Of a stretch of DNA of 64,000 nt, positions 37,001-46,195 are shown in pieces. Below the pieces are notes generated by a model. It searched no databases. It was not told the DNA's origin and saw nothing but the letters and a program-made list of their open reading frames with translations. The translations under genes were made by a program, and so were the position numbers. The stretch spans positions 23,068,022 to 23,132,021 of the forward strand of contig OX578150.1 of NCBI GenBank assembly GCA_951213105.1, in the 5' to 3' direction. This DNA is from Amaurobius ferox (Eukaryota; Arthropoda; Arachnida; Araneae; Amaurobiidae). The first letter of the stretch is position 1. Each line of letters begins with the position of its first letter.

Positions 37001-39999
37001 TTGTTTGCTTCGTACTTTGTCGGAAAACTTCTAACGTTTTTGAATCATCGTGGTTTGCGCGACTTTCCAACAACAAGAGGCGTCAACTTCTCACTTCCAT
37101 CAGAATTACAGCACAGTAAAACGGTAAAGCGCAATTTAGATATCTTCCCTCCATGGCAGGAGTTTCCTTTAGCAACGTAACTTTTATCCAGTAGGAGGTT
37201 AAAGAAAAGTCTGGTCTCGTCCGCATTAAATACGTCCTTTGGCTTGTATCCTTTGGTCAAATTTGGTAGATTTTTCTTCCATTCTTCTATTGTAGCTTCA
37301 TCTACACTTGATGATTCTCTCGAAAGCGATCTATACACAAGATTATGTCTTTCTTTTCATTCTGTCAATCCAGCCATTTGAAGCTGTGAAGTCTTTCAAA
37401 CCACCAAGCCTATCGGCGATTTCTAGAGCTTTTTCTCTTATTATCGTGCCATTTATAGGTACATTCGCGGCACGAGCTTCTTTCAACCACTTTACTAAGA
37501 TACCTTCCAGCTCGTCGTACGGTGATTTTTTCAATGTTTTCCGTTTCTTGGAATTTTTTTCACCCACTTTCTCGATGTTTTTTTCAATGCATTCTTTTTT
37601 CTGTAGTATGGATTGCAGGGTTGTCACGGGAATTCCTTGCGATTGAGCGAACGCTAATTTGGTTCCGTGAAATTCATCAAATTGTTTAACAATTTCGTCT
37701 TTCTCCTCAACAGAAAAGTTTTAGCGTTTTTTACTCGTCATTTTGGCACAAAAAGATTAGAAATGCGACCACCGCGTGCTAAATAGCAACTGAAAGGCTT
37801 ATCTGTAAACGTGGAGAAGGGTAAGGCCTGCCCCCCCCCCTCCCCGACGAAAGAAAAGGAGCCACCCCATCTGATTGGTTAACTGGAGTGTTCTTCCCCG
37901 GGAAGGAAGCAGTCCGCGACAGCGGGTGTTCAACAAAGTAAGGGGGGGGGGGGGGGGGGGAATCCAAGAAGACAGGAGTCTGGACATGAGGACAGGATTT
38001 CAGAAGACAGGAGTCTGTGGAATGCGTTTCTGTTTTCATGATTAACTTTCAACAACGTGGATTAGCTTTAAAAAAGCACAAAAGGAAAAAATAGTAGTAT
38101 TGCTTTTTTTTTGCAATTTTTTTTGTAAATTATTGAAAATTTTAATTATTTTTTTACTTTCCAGTCCAAGGAAAAAACGTAAAATGCGGGAAAGTCCATA
38201 AATATCAAACTTACAATCCGGGTTAAATTAACATGTATTGGTATACGGAAAAATGGGACCTGATGAAAAATGCGGGAAAACGTAGATTCGGGAGACGTAA
38301 AATCGGGGTTTCACTGTATTATATATTTATATTCTTTCCAAGATATTGAATTTTCGTCAATGAGTCGTCATTTTCCATGTCGTCATCATCAATAAGTCGT
38401 CATTGATTTAGCGTCATTTTTATCCATTTGGCGAGTTTTTCGTTAATTTAGCAACATTTAAAAAAGTCGTTAAGTTGGCGATATTCCACCAAATTCGTCG
38501 CCAAAATCTCGCCAAGCGTTATGGACGAATAAATAAGTCATTCTTGCATCAGATAAATGAATTTGGCGTTCAAATACAAAAGTAATACTCAATTTTCATG
38601 AATGGAACGAGCTAGATCCACGAGAATGATGTCACCCAATTTATCGCATGGTATCACATATGAAAAGTGAACATGTTTCTGAATAGGAATTTTTTTTTTT
38701 TTATTTTATATGACTTTTTGATAATTTTTTTTAAACATCTGCAATATCTCGAGAACGGTTCATGTTAGCGTTCTAAAATTTATGCCAATCGTTTTATAAT
38801 GAAAAATTACATAAGAAATGTCTGATTGCTTAACTTTATTAGCGGTTTCGATTTTTTGACGAATTTTTCAAAATTTCACTCGAATATTTAGGGTAGTTCT
38901 GAACATTCGATTGCTTATAAACACAATAGGCTTCCAGTGTTTACGGATTGTGATTTTTGTACCATATTTCGTTCGAATCGGTCCATTCGTTCGTCAGTTA
39001 TCCATAAACTCATTGACACGCACACATACACACACACACACACACATACTTCCACACGCACAGACATCACTTCAAAAATGTTTGATTCGTGATCATGGAT
39101 GCTTGAAACGTGCTCTCCCGTCGAAAACTCGAATTCGAATACATTACTTATGTATATAATACCTTATATTAATTCGAATACCTTATACATTAAGGAAAGT
39201 AAAAATGAATTATGGTATGAGTGAGTTGAACTTGAGTGGAGCCATACTCAAGTTCATTTCTCATGGGAAAAAGTGGCAATGCCAAAAGGGTGGGTTGAGG
39301 TGGGGGTAATAACCCTCCCAGGAACCCATCGAAACCCATTGAAGTTCTCAGAAATGATATTTGAAGAAATGAAAAACAACACATTTCGTTATCTCTCCCC
39401 CCCCCCCCCCCCCCCGCGCACACACACACACACACACTACCACGGGCGACGCTAATGATGGGAAATGCATTGATATCCCATTATTATATGTCTAAGTATT
39501 ACAAATATTTAAAATATATCTTAAATTGTAAATTTTGCTGATTATTTATCTTTAGGCTGCCAAACACGCCACACTCATGGCAACAGGCAGTGTCATGTTC
39601 ATCCAAATAGGAAGCTTGTTCGCAAAGAAGAAGGGAAGATGCTAAAAGAAAACATCGAAGATGCTGATGAATGTATTATGGAATGGCGTAAAAAGTAAGT
39701 TTCATTTAAATTCATATTCAGGAAGCTCATTTCTTCATAAGATTCTTATTTCTTCCTCTTTCTGTGAAAATAATGTTGAAATTTGGGCAAAGTCCAAATA
39801 TATTTAATATATATGCTCACATATGAATCTGATATTTTTCTGTATATATCAATTATCAATCGAAAAAAATTTTAAAGCCCTTTAATATGAATGGTAACAT
39901 GCTATAGTTGTGGCCATTTGGACCAACGATATATACATATATTTAAAAAAGGTTCATGTAAAATAAAAAAAGAAAGCATATATATGTATATGTGTGTAC

Positions 40000-40039
<40 letters not shown>

Positions 40040-43000
40040 CCAGTCTATGTAGAAATGGATTTGCTATGAGAAAGTCGAGCACTTCAATTAATTCCTTTTA
40101 ATAGTCCCGAATTGCAAATTTTTATTTACCTATTAAATGAATTAACATGCTGCAAATATACGATTTCATTTTTGAATTCAAAGTTTCGAAAATCGCTCAG
40201 TTTCGTTTTTATATCTTCACGGAGAATTTTTTATAATATTATTTTCATGTATTATGCACTGAAAAGATTCGTTACGCTCTCTTCTGTTTCAATTTTTTGC
40301 ACTTAAGACTGTTTTTCACACACCCACAGTGGCGAAGCGTGATAAAACAACTTGGGAAAACATAAAACTAGGTACTAAAATTAGCAAATTAAAAGTTTTG
40401 ATTATTTCAATAAATTTATAAGTAAAATATAATAACTGAATTACAATGAAAAAAATCTGATGTGGGCAACATATGACTTTCCTTATATAATGTAATGAAT
40501 TTACTACTTTTACAGTAAAAAAATGGGTCTTTCTTATAGTAGATACTTATATTCTTTCCAAGATGTCGAATTATCGACAATTAGTCGTCATTTTCATTGA
40601 TTTAGGTCATTTTTATCCATTTGGCGAGATTTCCGTTAATTTGACAACATTTCAAAAAGGCGCCAAGTTGGCGACATTCCGCCAAATTCGTCGCCAAAAT
40701 CTCGCAGAGCGTTATGAACGAAGAATTAAGTTATTCTTACAGCAGGTAAATGACTATTATCGTTCAAATACAAAAGTATTACTCAAAGTATCTTTTTTCA
40801 TGAATGGAACGAGCTAGATCCACGAGAATGATGTCACCCAATTTATCGCATTGTATTACATATGAAAAGTGAACATGTTTCTCAATAGGAAATATTTTTT
40901 TTATTTTATATGACTTTTTGATAATTTTTTTGAAAAATGTGCAATATCTCGAGAACGGTTCATGTTGGCGTTCTAAAATTTATGTCAATCGTTTTCTAAT
41001 GAAAAATTACATAAGAAATATTTATTTGCGTAACTTTATTAGCGGTTTTCATTTTTTGACGATTTTTTCAAAATTTCACTCGAAAATTAAGGGGGGTTCT
41101 GAAGATTCGATTGCGCATAAAAACAATAGGCTTCCAGTGTTTATGGAATGTGATTTTTGTACCAAATTTCGTTCGAATCGGTCCATTCGTTCGTTAGTTA
41201 TCGTCTCCGCAGTCTCACTGACACACACACACACACACACAGACATCACTTCAAAAATGTTTGATTCGTGATCAGGGATGCTTGAAACGTGTTCTCCCGT
41301 CAAAAACTCGAATTTGAATTTTCGACCCCGTCACAATACTTTCCTTATACATTATGTATATAAGAAAAGTATAATTGGATGACATTTTGCAACTTTTTTA
41401 TTACAGTGGAAGCCCAGTTTTGAGACTCTCTGTGAAACCTATTCAAACACGTTACACGCAGAAAAGACATGCAAACACGTTACACGCAAACACGTTACAC
41501 GCACAATGCACTTGAAACTATATTTTAACTAATATATAAAAAATAAGTAAAAACATCTTATGTGAGCAGCAAGTGGCTTTCCCTACAAACTCAAATTCAT
41601 TGTCTCTTTATTTCATTAATAGATCATTAAATTTAGTTTAATTGCTTTAAATGTCAGGCATAATGAATTGAAAATGCGCTGAATAGACGCTTTTAATTAA
41701 TTCGCTTTCATTTAGTAACTAAATTTATTCTTAAAACTAGAGAAGCAAAAATGAGAAGAAACTGAAATATCTTGATAACAACGAGTAATGGGATTGGTCT
41801 TATTCTCATCATCTTCAAAAGCTGCATATAACATAAGCATTTAATTGATTCTTTAGAGCATACGTTGTCTTTTATTTTAGAGTTTGACGATTTATGCTGG
41901 CCATTTTGCAAAAACTGCATGTTCTATTTTCAGAATCGTTCCAAAATCTAATCAACACCAACATAACCCACATATGACTTCTCTACGAAATTTTAGGAAA
42001 TTTGGTCAATTCGTTTTTGAGTTAGGGTAGATAGTAGATACATAGATTTCACAGACAAACACATACACAGACGTCACGCTAAAAATAGTTTTTTAGTGTT
42101 CTAGAGGTCCCGAAACGTGTAGATTCGTCGAAAACTCGAGTTGCGATTTTTGACATGATTTCAATACTTTTCGTAAATTACCATGTATTGCAGGGAAAGT
42201 AAAATCTGATGTGAGTAGCACATGACTTTCCCTGCAGACTCAAATTCATATTTTCCTTATTTTTTTAATAATTTGTTAGACTGAGTTTAATTGCACCAAA
42301 TAACACTAAATTTGCATTTTTAATTCTATTTTTGTTATTATTTGGTAATTGGACATTTTTTCTATAGCGGCGTAACAAAAATGAAAGAAATTTCAAATAT
42401 CTTGAGAACGGTTAGTCCTAAATTATAATGGAGTGTGTTATATTCTTTTCTTCGTCAAAAATTGCGTATAAAACAAGAATTTAATTGATACATTTCAGCA
42501 TAGTAGTCTTTTTTTTTTTTTAGATTTTTGCCGGCCATTTCGTAAAAAAAGGCATTTTGTTCTTTTCCGAATCGTACCAAAATCCAAGCAGCACCAGAGT
42601 GTTCCACAAGTAACTTATCTACCAAATTTTGTGACTTTTGGTTAATTAGTATTTTAGCTAGGGTGGATACATAAAATTTTTGCTGGCCATTTTGTAAAAA
42701 AGTCAAATTGTTATTTTCCGAATCTTACCAAAATCTAATCAGAACCAGAACATCCTACAAGTAACTTATCTACCAAATTTTGTAAAATTTGGTCAGTTAG
42801 TATTTTAGCTAGAGTGGAAACATGAAATTTTTACGGGCCATTTCGCAAAAAAAGGCGGGTTCTGTTTTTACGAATCCTACCCAAAACTAATCAGCACCAG
42901 GATCTCACCCAAGAGACTTACATACCAAATTTTGTGAAATTTGATCCATTAGTTTTTTAGTTAGAGTAGATACATACATTACACAGACAGATGGCACGCT

Positions 43001-45615
43001 AAAAATAGTTTTATTCGTATTCTAGTGGTCTCGAAACGTGTAGATCCGTCGAAAACTCGAGTTGTGATTTTTGGTATTATTCCAATACTTTCCCTATACA
43101 TTACCATGTATTGCAGGGAAAGTACAAATAAATATACTACTGACCAAGCTTCATTTTTTACTTAATAAAAGTTTAATTTATGATTCTCATAGAAAAATTC
43201 CGTATCAAAAATATCAAAACCCTTGTAATGTAACGATTCTCTAACCTCAAATAATAGACAATTGAGGAAATAAGAGGATTAGGGCAATCCGCCGTGAAAA
43301 ACAGGAAAACTTCTCATCGTGAAGGGGATGGGGAATCTGGACTGCTCTAAAATTCCTGCAGCTTGTACAGAACCTTGCTGCACCAACCGAGAATCGAACA
43401 CTGGGTCTTCGAACTCGCTAGCCGACGTTCTACCATTGAGCTACTGAGAAGAAATTACAAGCCTTTATTGCCAAAGTGAACTCTGCATTCGCCACACTCT
43501 AATATAAAACTTACGTGAAACCGGCAGTCTGGCTGACCCCCTCCTGCTCTTTTTACCTCAGGTTATCGTCCTGATGCCATTTTTATTCCCCAGGTTAGTT
43601 TCCTACTGGGTCGTCATCCTCTCGATTTGAAATTGGTGCTCTACATATAAGTCCACTGAATCCGTGCTAATCGTACTAGGGTCACTTTCAGACCTTCGAC
43701 ATCTTTGCACCAACCTGTAAAGTTGATTTGTTCGGGCGTCATTGCGCAGAGCCTTCCTGCACCAACCGTGAATCGAACCCTGGATCTTCGAACTGGCCAG
43801 CCTCTATCGTCTTGAGACATGTCGCTCCAGAAAAATACTCTGGTACCTGAGTGTTTGGCTCCTGTCGGAAGAAAAATATGTCTTCACCTTCCTTCGTTTA
43901 TTTATAAAGAAAACATTTTATTCGAACATTTCAATTTTATATATAATTAGAATAAAAATGACATATATTAATTATAATTTTAATTACTTATTTTGCTTAA
44001 TTATATTAATTATAATGCAATATAGGATTAAAAAATTAAATCATTAAGGTAGACACTATCTACATTATTTTTCCTGACGTTTGGCCACTGTTCATCTACA
44101 AAGTTACTTTTCATTCTTTTTTATTAATTTGTTTATTTTTTCCCATATGTGTGAATAAAATATTTTCTACACATTTGATTTAATTCTGATTTTTACTTTT
44201 CTATACTACAAAATATAGTATAAGGAAAGTTTCATAATAGTTTCCGTTTTCGAGAGTTTAATGCCAATATATGTTTTAGGACCTCTTGACTATTTTGAAC
44301 GCACGTCTGTTTGTGGTCGATTTCTTATGTATAACGATGGCTGTTTTAAATAATAATGGATTTTCATGGAACTTTATATTCGACTTTGTTAATAAAATAT
44401 TTAAAACTAGAACAAAAACTTTAAAACGTATTTGAAATTTTATATTCACTTTATATGACAGTATAGAAATTTGACATATTCATGTATAAAAAGGGTTATT
44501 TATAGATCTATGATCACGAAACTTAATAGTTTCAATCCTAGTGAAAATAAGCTTCAATACAGTTAGTGCTCGTGACGTCATTGGCCCATATCGGGAGGGG
44601 GGAGGAAAGTTATCCCCGGGGGCTACATCGCCCAACTGGATAACAAACGAAATACTGCGCTGTCATTGCAATCATTCAACGATACAAATTTTTAAAATAT
44701 TTCTCTAAAATTATCAAAAAAAGAAAAATTACAAACTTCTTAGAAATAGATTCCGGCATGCGAAAGCCCCGTGAAGACGCACTCCAGTTAATTTAAATTT
44801 AGAAATCACATCAACTGCAATATTTTTAACCACTTTCCTGTAGTGAGTAAATCTTTTGCATGTTATGACTTTGCTCCTGTCTTTTATTGCGCAAAACCTC
44901 AAAAACCCGTGTTTCCGTTTCCTTATTTTAAAGCCATGAAAATTTTTCACCGAACTGTCATTTTATTCTCATTTTTCGCTTTGAAACTTTTCACACACCC
45001 ATTCATTTATTTATTTTTATTTATTTTTTTCAAAAATTGCGAAAATCTGATTTTTCGTCTTTAGTTTTCCTTTAGAGCTCTGCGTGAGATGCCGTAACCA
45101 CATACAGGCATTTTAAAAATGGTTGATTTGCATTCAGTAATGCTCAAAGGACGTAAATCCATTAAAATTCATGAGTCACATTTTTGAGCCCATCACAACG
45201 CTTCCCTCTCACATACAGTGAACTTCAGGGAAAGTAAAAAATTTAACCATTTATTTAATTTCTATATTTTAGACACTGGGCAAAACGGGATGAGAGAAAA
45301 CCGCCTAAAAGTCAAAAAAGGAAACCAACAGAGTCTGAAGACAGGATTCCAGCCAAACGACGACTTCAAAGTGCCTCTGACGAACCGGGCTGCAGCAGCA
45401 TGTTACCATCTGAATCTAAGAACTCTCATCACTCTCAAGTTGTTCCAGATTCCTGTAAACCTGAAGTTGTAGAACATACTACGAACTCAGAAGTTACAGA
45501 AAACAATCCCACAGTGCCAGATAATGCAAAAAGGCGACCAGAAGAATGGGATTGGGTTAAATTTTTGTTACATTTTCAGGAGAAATATCCAACTGAAGCT
45601 TTTTTTACAGTTTAA
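27240..45615 (+). CDS. ZNF367: ZNF367-family C2H2 zinc-finger protein (spliced, four coding exons)
   Basis: Joining 27240-27396, 31955-32074, 39556-39694 and 45273-45615 gives one uninterrupted 252-codon frame with all GT-AG junctions in phase (1, 1, 2). Residues 9-14 are KGRPRA, the basic motif preceding the fingers in ZNF367. Finger 1 (31-51) is C-x2-C-x12-H-x3-H. Finger 2 (59-81) is C-x4-C-x12-H-x3-H. The atypical third finger (89-109) has C-x4-C then [11 protein letters not shown], matching the family's TH-x-NR-x-C-x2-HP. A conserved helix-like '[18 protein letters not shown]' and an acidic/Ser-rich tail ending in [10 protein letters not shown] follow. ZNF367 proteins are nuclear DNA-binding transcription factors linked in vertebrates to cell-cycle genes. 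At 252 residues it is shorter than the vertebrate protein, mainly at the N-terminus. The start is the first ATG after an in-frame stop (27177) and the acceptor (27203). Confidence 0.88.
27519..28345 (-). mobile_element. Family B Helentron-like element with internal duplication
   Basis: The minus-strand 3' end is at about 27519 ('gcgtagcacatgactttccc'). The segment containing 'agacgtcatgctgaaaat' and 'gtagatcagcaaactg' occurs twice (about 27720-27930 and 28190-28400), so the right part is duplicated. The 5' hairpin is missing. Confidence 0.65.
28346..29563. other. AT-rich intronic sequence
   Basis: Near 28438-28490 there is a short imperfect palindrome: GGGCTGTAAACAAGCAGGA and its inverse TCCTGCTTGTTTAAAGCCC. 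A C run follows it. Otherwise nothing is recognised. Confidence 0.5.
29564..30311 (+). mobile_element. Family B Helentron-like element
   Basis: Starts ACTTTCCCTGCAATACATAG and carries the CTCGAGTTTTGGGCG block and a GTGTGTGT tract at 29697. Two body repeats end in 'aagtcccttgtgggttaccctggtgctgattag'. A CTCGAGATATTTT block lies near 30148. The 3' end is GTCATGTGGTGGCCACATCAG. Confidence 0.8.
30312..31954. other. Intronic AT-rich sequence with family-H fragments
   Basis: Phrases such as 'gatgccaatatatggcttaagaccc' (about 30604) and 'taacatgctataattgcgatcatttcg' (about 31507) recur near 39890 and 44260, marking an uncharacterised interspersed repeat here called family H. The GC-rich patch 31060-31145 ('accccctcaccccggttaagcatgc') is part of it. 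Confidence 0.5.
30986..31015. repeat. TA microsatellite
   Basis: About 15 uninterrupted TA units. Confidence 0.95.
31955..32074 (+). CDS. ZNF367: ZNF367-like coding exon 2 (finger 2)
   Basis: Acceptor TTCTTTCCAG at 31954, donor GAAG/GTAATA at 32074/32075, phases 1 and 1. The first codon is split as A+AT and gives the linker T-N-EKPF between fingers 1 and 2. The exon encodes finger 2 ([10 protein letters not shown] to HQRIH) and the TGEKPF linker into the start of finger 3. Confidence 0.93.
32330..34200. repeat. Intronic diverged repeat array, family G
   Basis: Recurrent phrases are 'ggaagatatacccgta', 'gtagattagaagatat', 'agaagattacccgta', 'aaaataaaacagatgacgtaataa' and 'attgattccaatatatgcc'. 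They occur in that order near 32330-32530, 32560-32660, 32930-33080, 33660-33800, 33830-34040 and 34040-34280. The unit is roughly 200-300 bases and strongly diverged. No coding frame is kept. Confidence 0.6.
33290..33440. repeat. Family D fragment ('gccgttctcccgt' repeat)
   Basis: Contains 'acaaaatttcataaaattcagg', 'ttccgccgttctcccgtgatgatg' and 'gatagacaaattttcaattt'. A matching copy lies at 35545-35690 with 'gccgttctcccgtcatgatg' and 'gacagacagatttccaatttta'. Confidence 0.65.
34420..35530. other. Intronic AT-rich sequence
   Basis: It has scattered 'ttggcgacattt' phrases (34450-34860) similar to the body of family A, but no intact element. Confidence 0.45.
35545..35690. repeat. Family D fragment, second copy
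   Basis: Same order of blocks as at 33290-33440, with a clearer GACAGACAGA tract. Confidence 0.65.
35913..36001 (-). mobile_element. Family A element copy 2, left part
   Basis: The minus-strand 3' terminus 'tctgatgtgggcagcacatg' and subterminal repeat 'ctttccttatataatgcaatg' are present. The element stops at the TA target of the Tigger insertion and resumes at 38317. Confidence 0.85.
36277..37741 (-). pseudogene. Tigger/pogo transposase (three lesions)
   Basis: The frame of about 488 codons starts MTSKKR at 37741. A CENP-B-type helix-turn-helix follows ([33 protein letters not shown]). The DDE/D catalytic domain has its first acidic residue in FNADETRLF, the second in [11 protein letters not shown] and the third in [13 protein letters not shown]. 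The tail is acidic. Lesions are TAA at codon 7 (near 37721), a one-base insertion near 37345 (AAAAGAAAGACAT) and TGA at 37045-37047. All three catalytic aspartates survive and the rest reads cleanly, so inactivation is recent. In function it would cut and paste elements with the CAGTGAAACC ends at TA sites. Confidence 0.92.
37820..37970. other. C and G homopolymer tracts inside the Tigger element
   Basis: A C10 run at about 37831 and an interrupted G run of about 18-20 bases at about 37940-37960 lie in the 5' non-coding part of the transposon. Short frames here come from these tracts. Confidence 0.8.
38317..39200 (-). mobile_element. Family A element copy 2, right part
   Basis: Continues exactly where 35913-36001 stopped ('ttatattctttccaagatattgaatttt'). 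It includes the gcgacattccaccaaattcg block, the CTCGAGAACGG block (about 38745) and a CACACACA tract (39020-39048). The minus-strand 5' end is near 39200. Confidence 0.85.
39394..39440. repeat. C-run followed by CA microsatellite
   Basis: A run of about 18 C followed by GCGC and about ten CA units. Confidence 0.9.
39556..39694 (+). CDS. ZNF367: ZNF367-like coding exon 3 (finger 3)
   Basis: Acceptor TTATCTTTAG at 39555, donor AAAAA/GTAAGT at 39694/39695, phases 1 and 2. It completes the family's atypical third finger ([16 protein letters not shown]) and encodes the charged linker ending ECIMEWRKK. Both splice phases fit neighbours more than five kilobases away, which is strong support for a single gene. 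Confidence 0.92.
40001..40032. repeat. TA microsatellite
   Basis: About 16 TA units. Confidence 0.95.
40456..41370 (-). mobile_element. Family A Helentron-like element, copy 3 (intact)
   Basis: Both termini are present: the minus-strand 3' end at 40456 (TCTGATGTGGGCAACATATG) and the 5' hairpin at about 41336-41370 (ACTTTTCTTATATACATAAT on the minus strand). Internally it has gcgacattccgccaaattcg, CTCGAGAACGGTTCATGTT and an AC tract at 41219-41242. At about 915 bases it is the best reference copy of family A in the window. Confidence 0.8.
41445..41510. repeat. Short tandem repeat 'aaacacgttacacgc'
   Basis: The 15-17-base phrase occurs about three times in direct succession. Confidence 0.8.
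41552..42200 (-). mobile_element. Family B element, first of a head-to-tail pair
   Basis: The minus-strand 3' end is at about 41552 and the 5' hairpin ends at 42200 (ACTTTCCCTGCAATACATGG on the minus strand). It is separated from the next copy only by AAAA (42201-42204). Confidence 0.8.
42205..43123 (-). mobile_element. Family B element, second of a head-to-tail pair
   Basis: The minus-strand 3' end is at 42205 (TCTGATGTGAGTAGCACATG) and the 5' hairpin at 43085-43123. The internal 'ccaaattttgtgaaatttgg-t-agtattttagctagagtgg' unit is repeated three times (around 42620, 42770, 42930). Confidence 0.8.
43260..43450 (-). mobile_element. tRNA-derived SINE (second family)
   Basis: The minus strand from about 43448 reads TAGCTCAATGGTAGAACG (box A) and, about 40 bases on, GTTCGATTCTCGG (box B). 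A non-tRNA body follows toward 43260. The acceptor-stem ends do not pair, so it is not a functional tRNA gene. Confidence 0.7.
43700..43815 (-). mobile_element. tRNA-derived SINE fragment
   Basis: The GGGTTCGATTCACGGTTGGTG block at about 43763-43783 (minus strand) matches the box-B part of the SINE at 43260-43450. The box-A half is degraded. Confidence 0.55.
43816..45240. other. Intronic sequence with family-H and Helentron-type ends
   Basis: A hairpin ACTTTTCTATACTAC with its inverse 'atagtataaggaaagt' at 44198-44231 is a plus-oriented 5' end of the A/B type. A minus-oriented end 'cttcagggaaagt' lies at about 45222-45236, only about 35 bases before the exon 4 acceptor. A family-H block is near 44260. 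Confidence 0.45.
45273..45615 (+). CDS. ZNF367: ZNF367-like coding exon 4 (C-terminus)
   Basis: Acceptor TCTATATTTTAG at 45272, phase 2. The exon continues the helix [17 protein letters not shown], then a Ser/Pro-rich region, a basic patch [11 protein letters not shown] and the end YPTEAFFTV, stopping at TAA 45613-45615. The WAKRDERK part resembles the conserved region after the fingers in ZNF367; the rest is species-specific. Confidence 0.9.
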
Positions 45616-46195
45616 ATTTTATCTCAAATATATATATGCATATTTTTTCCCAATATTTTTTAATTTTCACGTATTTTGAAATTCAAAATATGGCAACCCG
45701 GTTTTTCATCCTATGTTTTTAAATAGAAAAAGTTTAATAATAGATTTGTATATACTTATCCCCCGATTTACATGGCACTTGTTTTACACGATTTCGCTTT
45801 TACACGGTTTATAAATTAACAGATTTTAAAAAATTGATAAAAATGTATATTCCGCTCCATATACGCCTATACAAAGATTTGATGACATTTTTGAATTTTA
45901 TTCCTTTGGTAACACTGATGAAAACAACAGGGGATTCCCGGTGTTGTAAAATATATATATTTAGGGGAATCCCCGTAATGGGGAATCTCTGTATAGGGAA
46001 ATCCCCGTAGTAGGGGAATCCCCGTATGTATTTCACAACAGTAAAGCTACCTGGTTCATGCAAGTGCATAGTGCAGAAACATTTTAGCAGCAAATCTTAC
46101 ATTATTGTGCGTTTATCTTTTGAACTGGTAAGTTTTCAACATTTATAGTTTTTCTGCATCTTTATAGTTTACGTAAATTTGTTAAAGTTCTATAA
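45616..46195. other. 3' flank of the zinc-finger gene and 5' flank of Tigger 2
   Basis: Presumed 3' UTR of unknown length. Around 45900-46030 'aggggaatccccgta' repeats several times; it is partly self-complementary (GGGGAATCCCC). A sequence resembling a Tigger end ('cccccgatttacatggcac', about 45761) may mark the left edge of the second Tigger, but no matching right end was found. Confidence 0.4.

Larger units (their letters stand above)
36002..38316 (-). mobile_element. Tigger/pogo DNA transposon, structurally complete
   Basis: Both ends carry the inverted repeat CAGTGAAACCCCGATTTTAC (36002 onward, and inverted ending at 38316), flanked by the TA target duplication (36000-36001 and 38317-38318). 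Subterminal 'acgtaaaatgcggg' motifs occur near both ends (36048-36080 and 38175-38300). The total of 2.3 kb is the usual Tigger size. The transposase gene lies inside on the minus strand. It interrupts a family-A element, so it is younger than that copy. Confidence 0.93.
32075..39555 (+). other. ZNF367-like intron (7.5 kb)
   Basis: Filled with repeats: a tandem-like family at 32210-34200, LINE/Helentron-type fragments, a Tigger element nested in a family-A element (35913-39200) and CA/C microsatellites near 39400. Confidence 0.8.
39695..45272 (+). other. ZNF367-like intron (5.6 kb)
   Basis: Holds a family-H fragment with a TA microsatellite (39880-40032), family A copy 3, two tandem family-B copies, a tRNA-type SINE region (43260-43830) and family-H/Helentron fragments up to 45238. 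Confidence 0.8.

Noticed and set aside
38990..39060. CACACA-rich array as a CRISPR-like or regulatory repeat
   Set aside because: Simple microsatellite inside a family-A element; similar tracts are in every copy.
43375..43450. Possible tRNA gene on the minus strand
   Set aside because: Box A and box B are present, but the acceptor ends do not pair and a SINE body follows.
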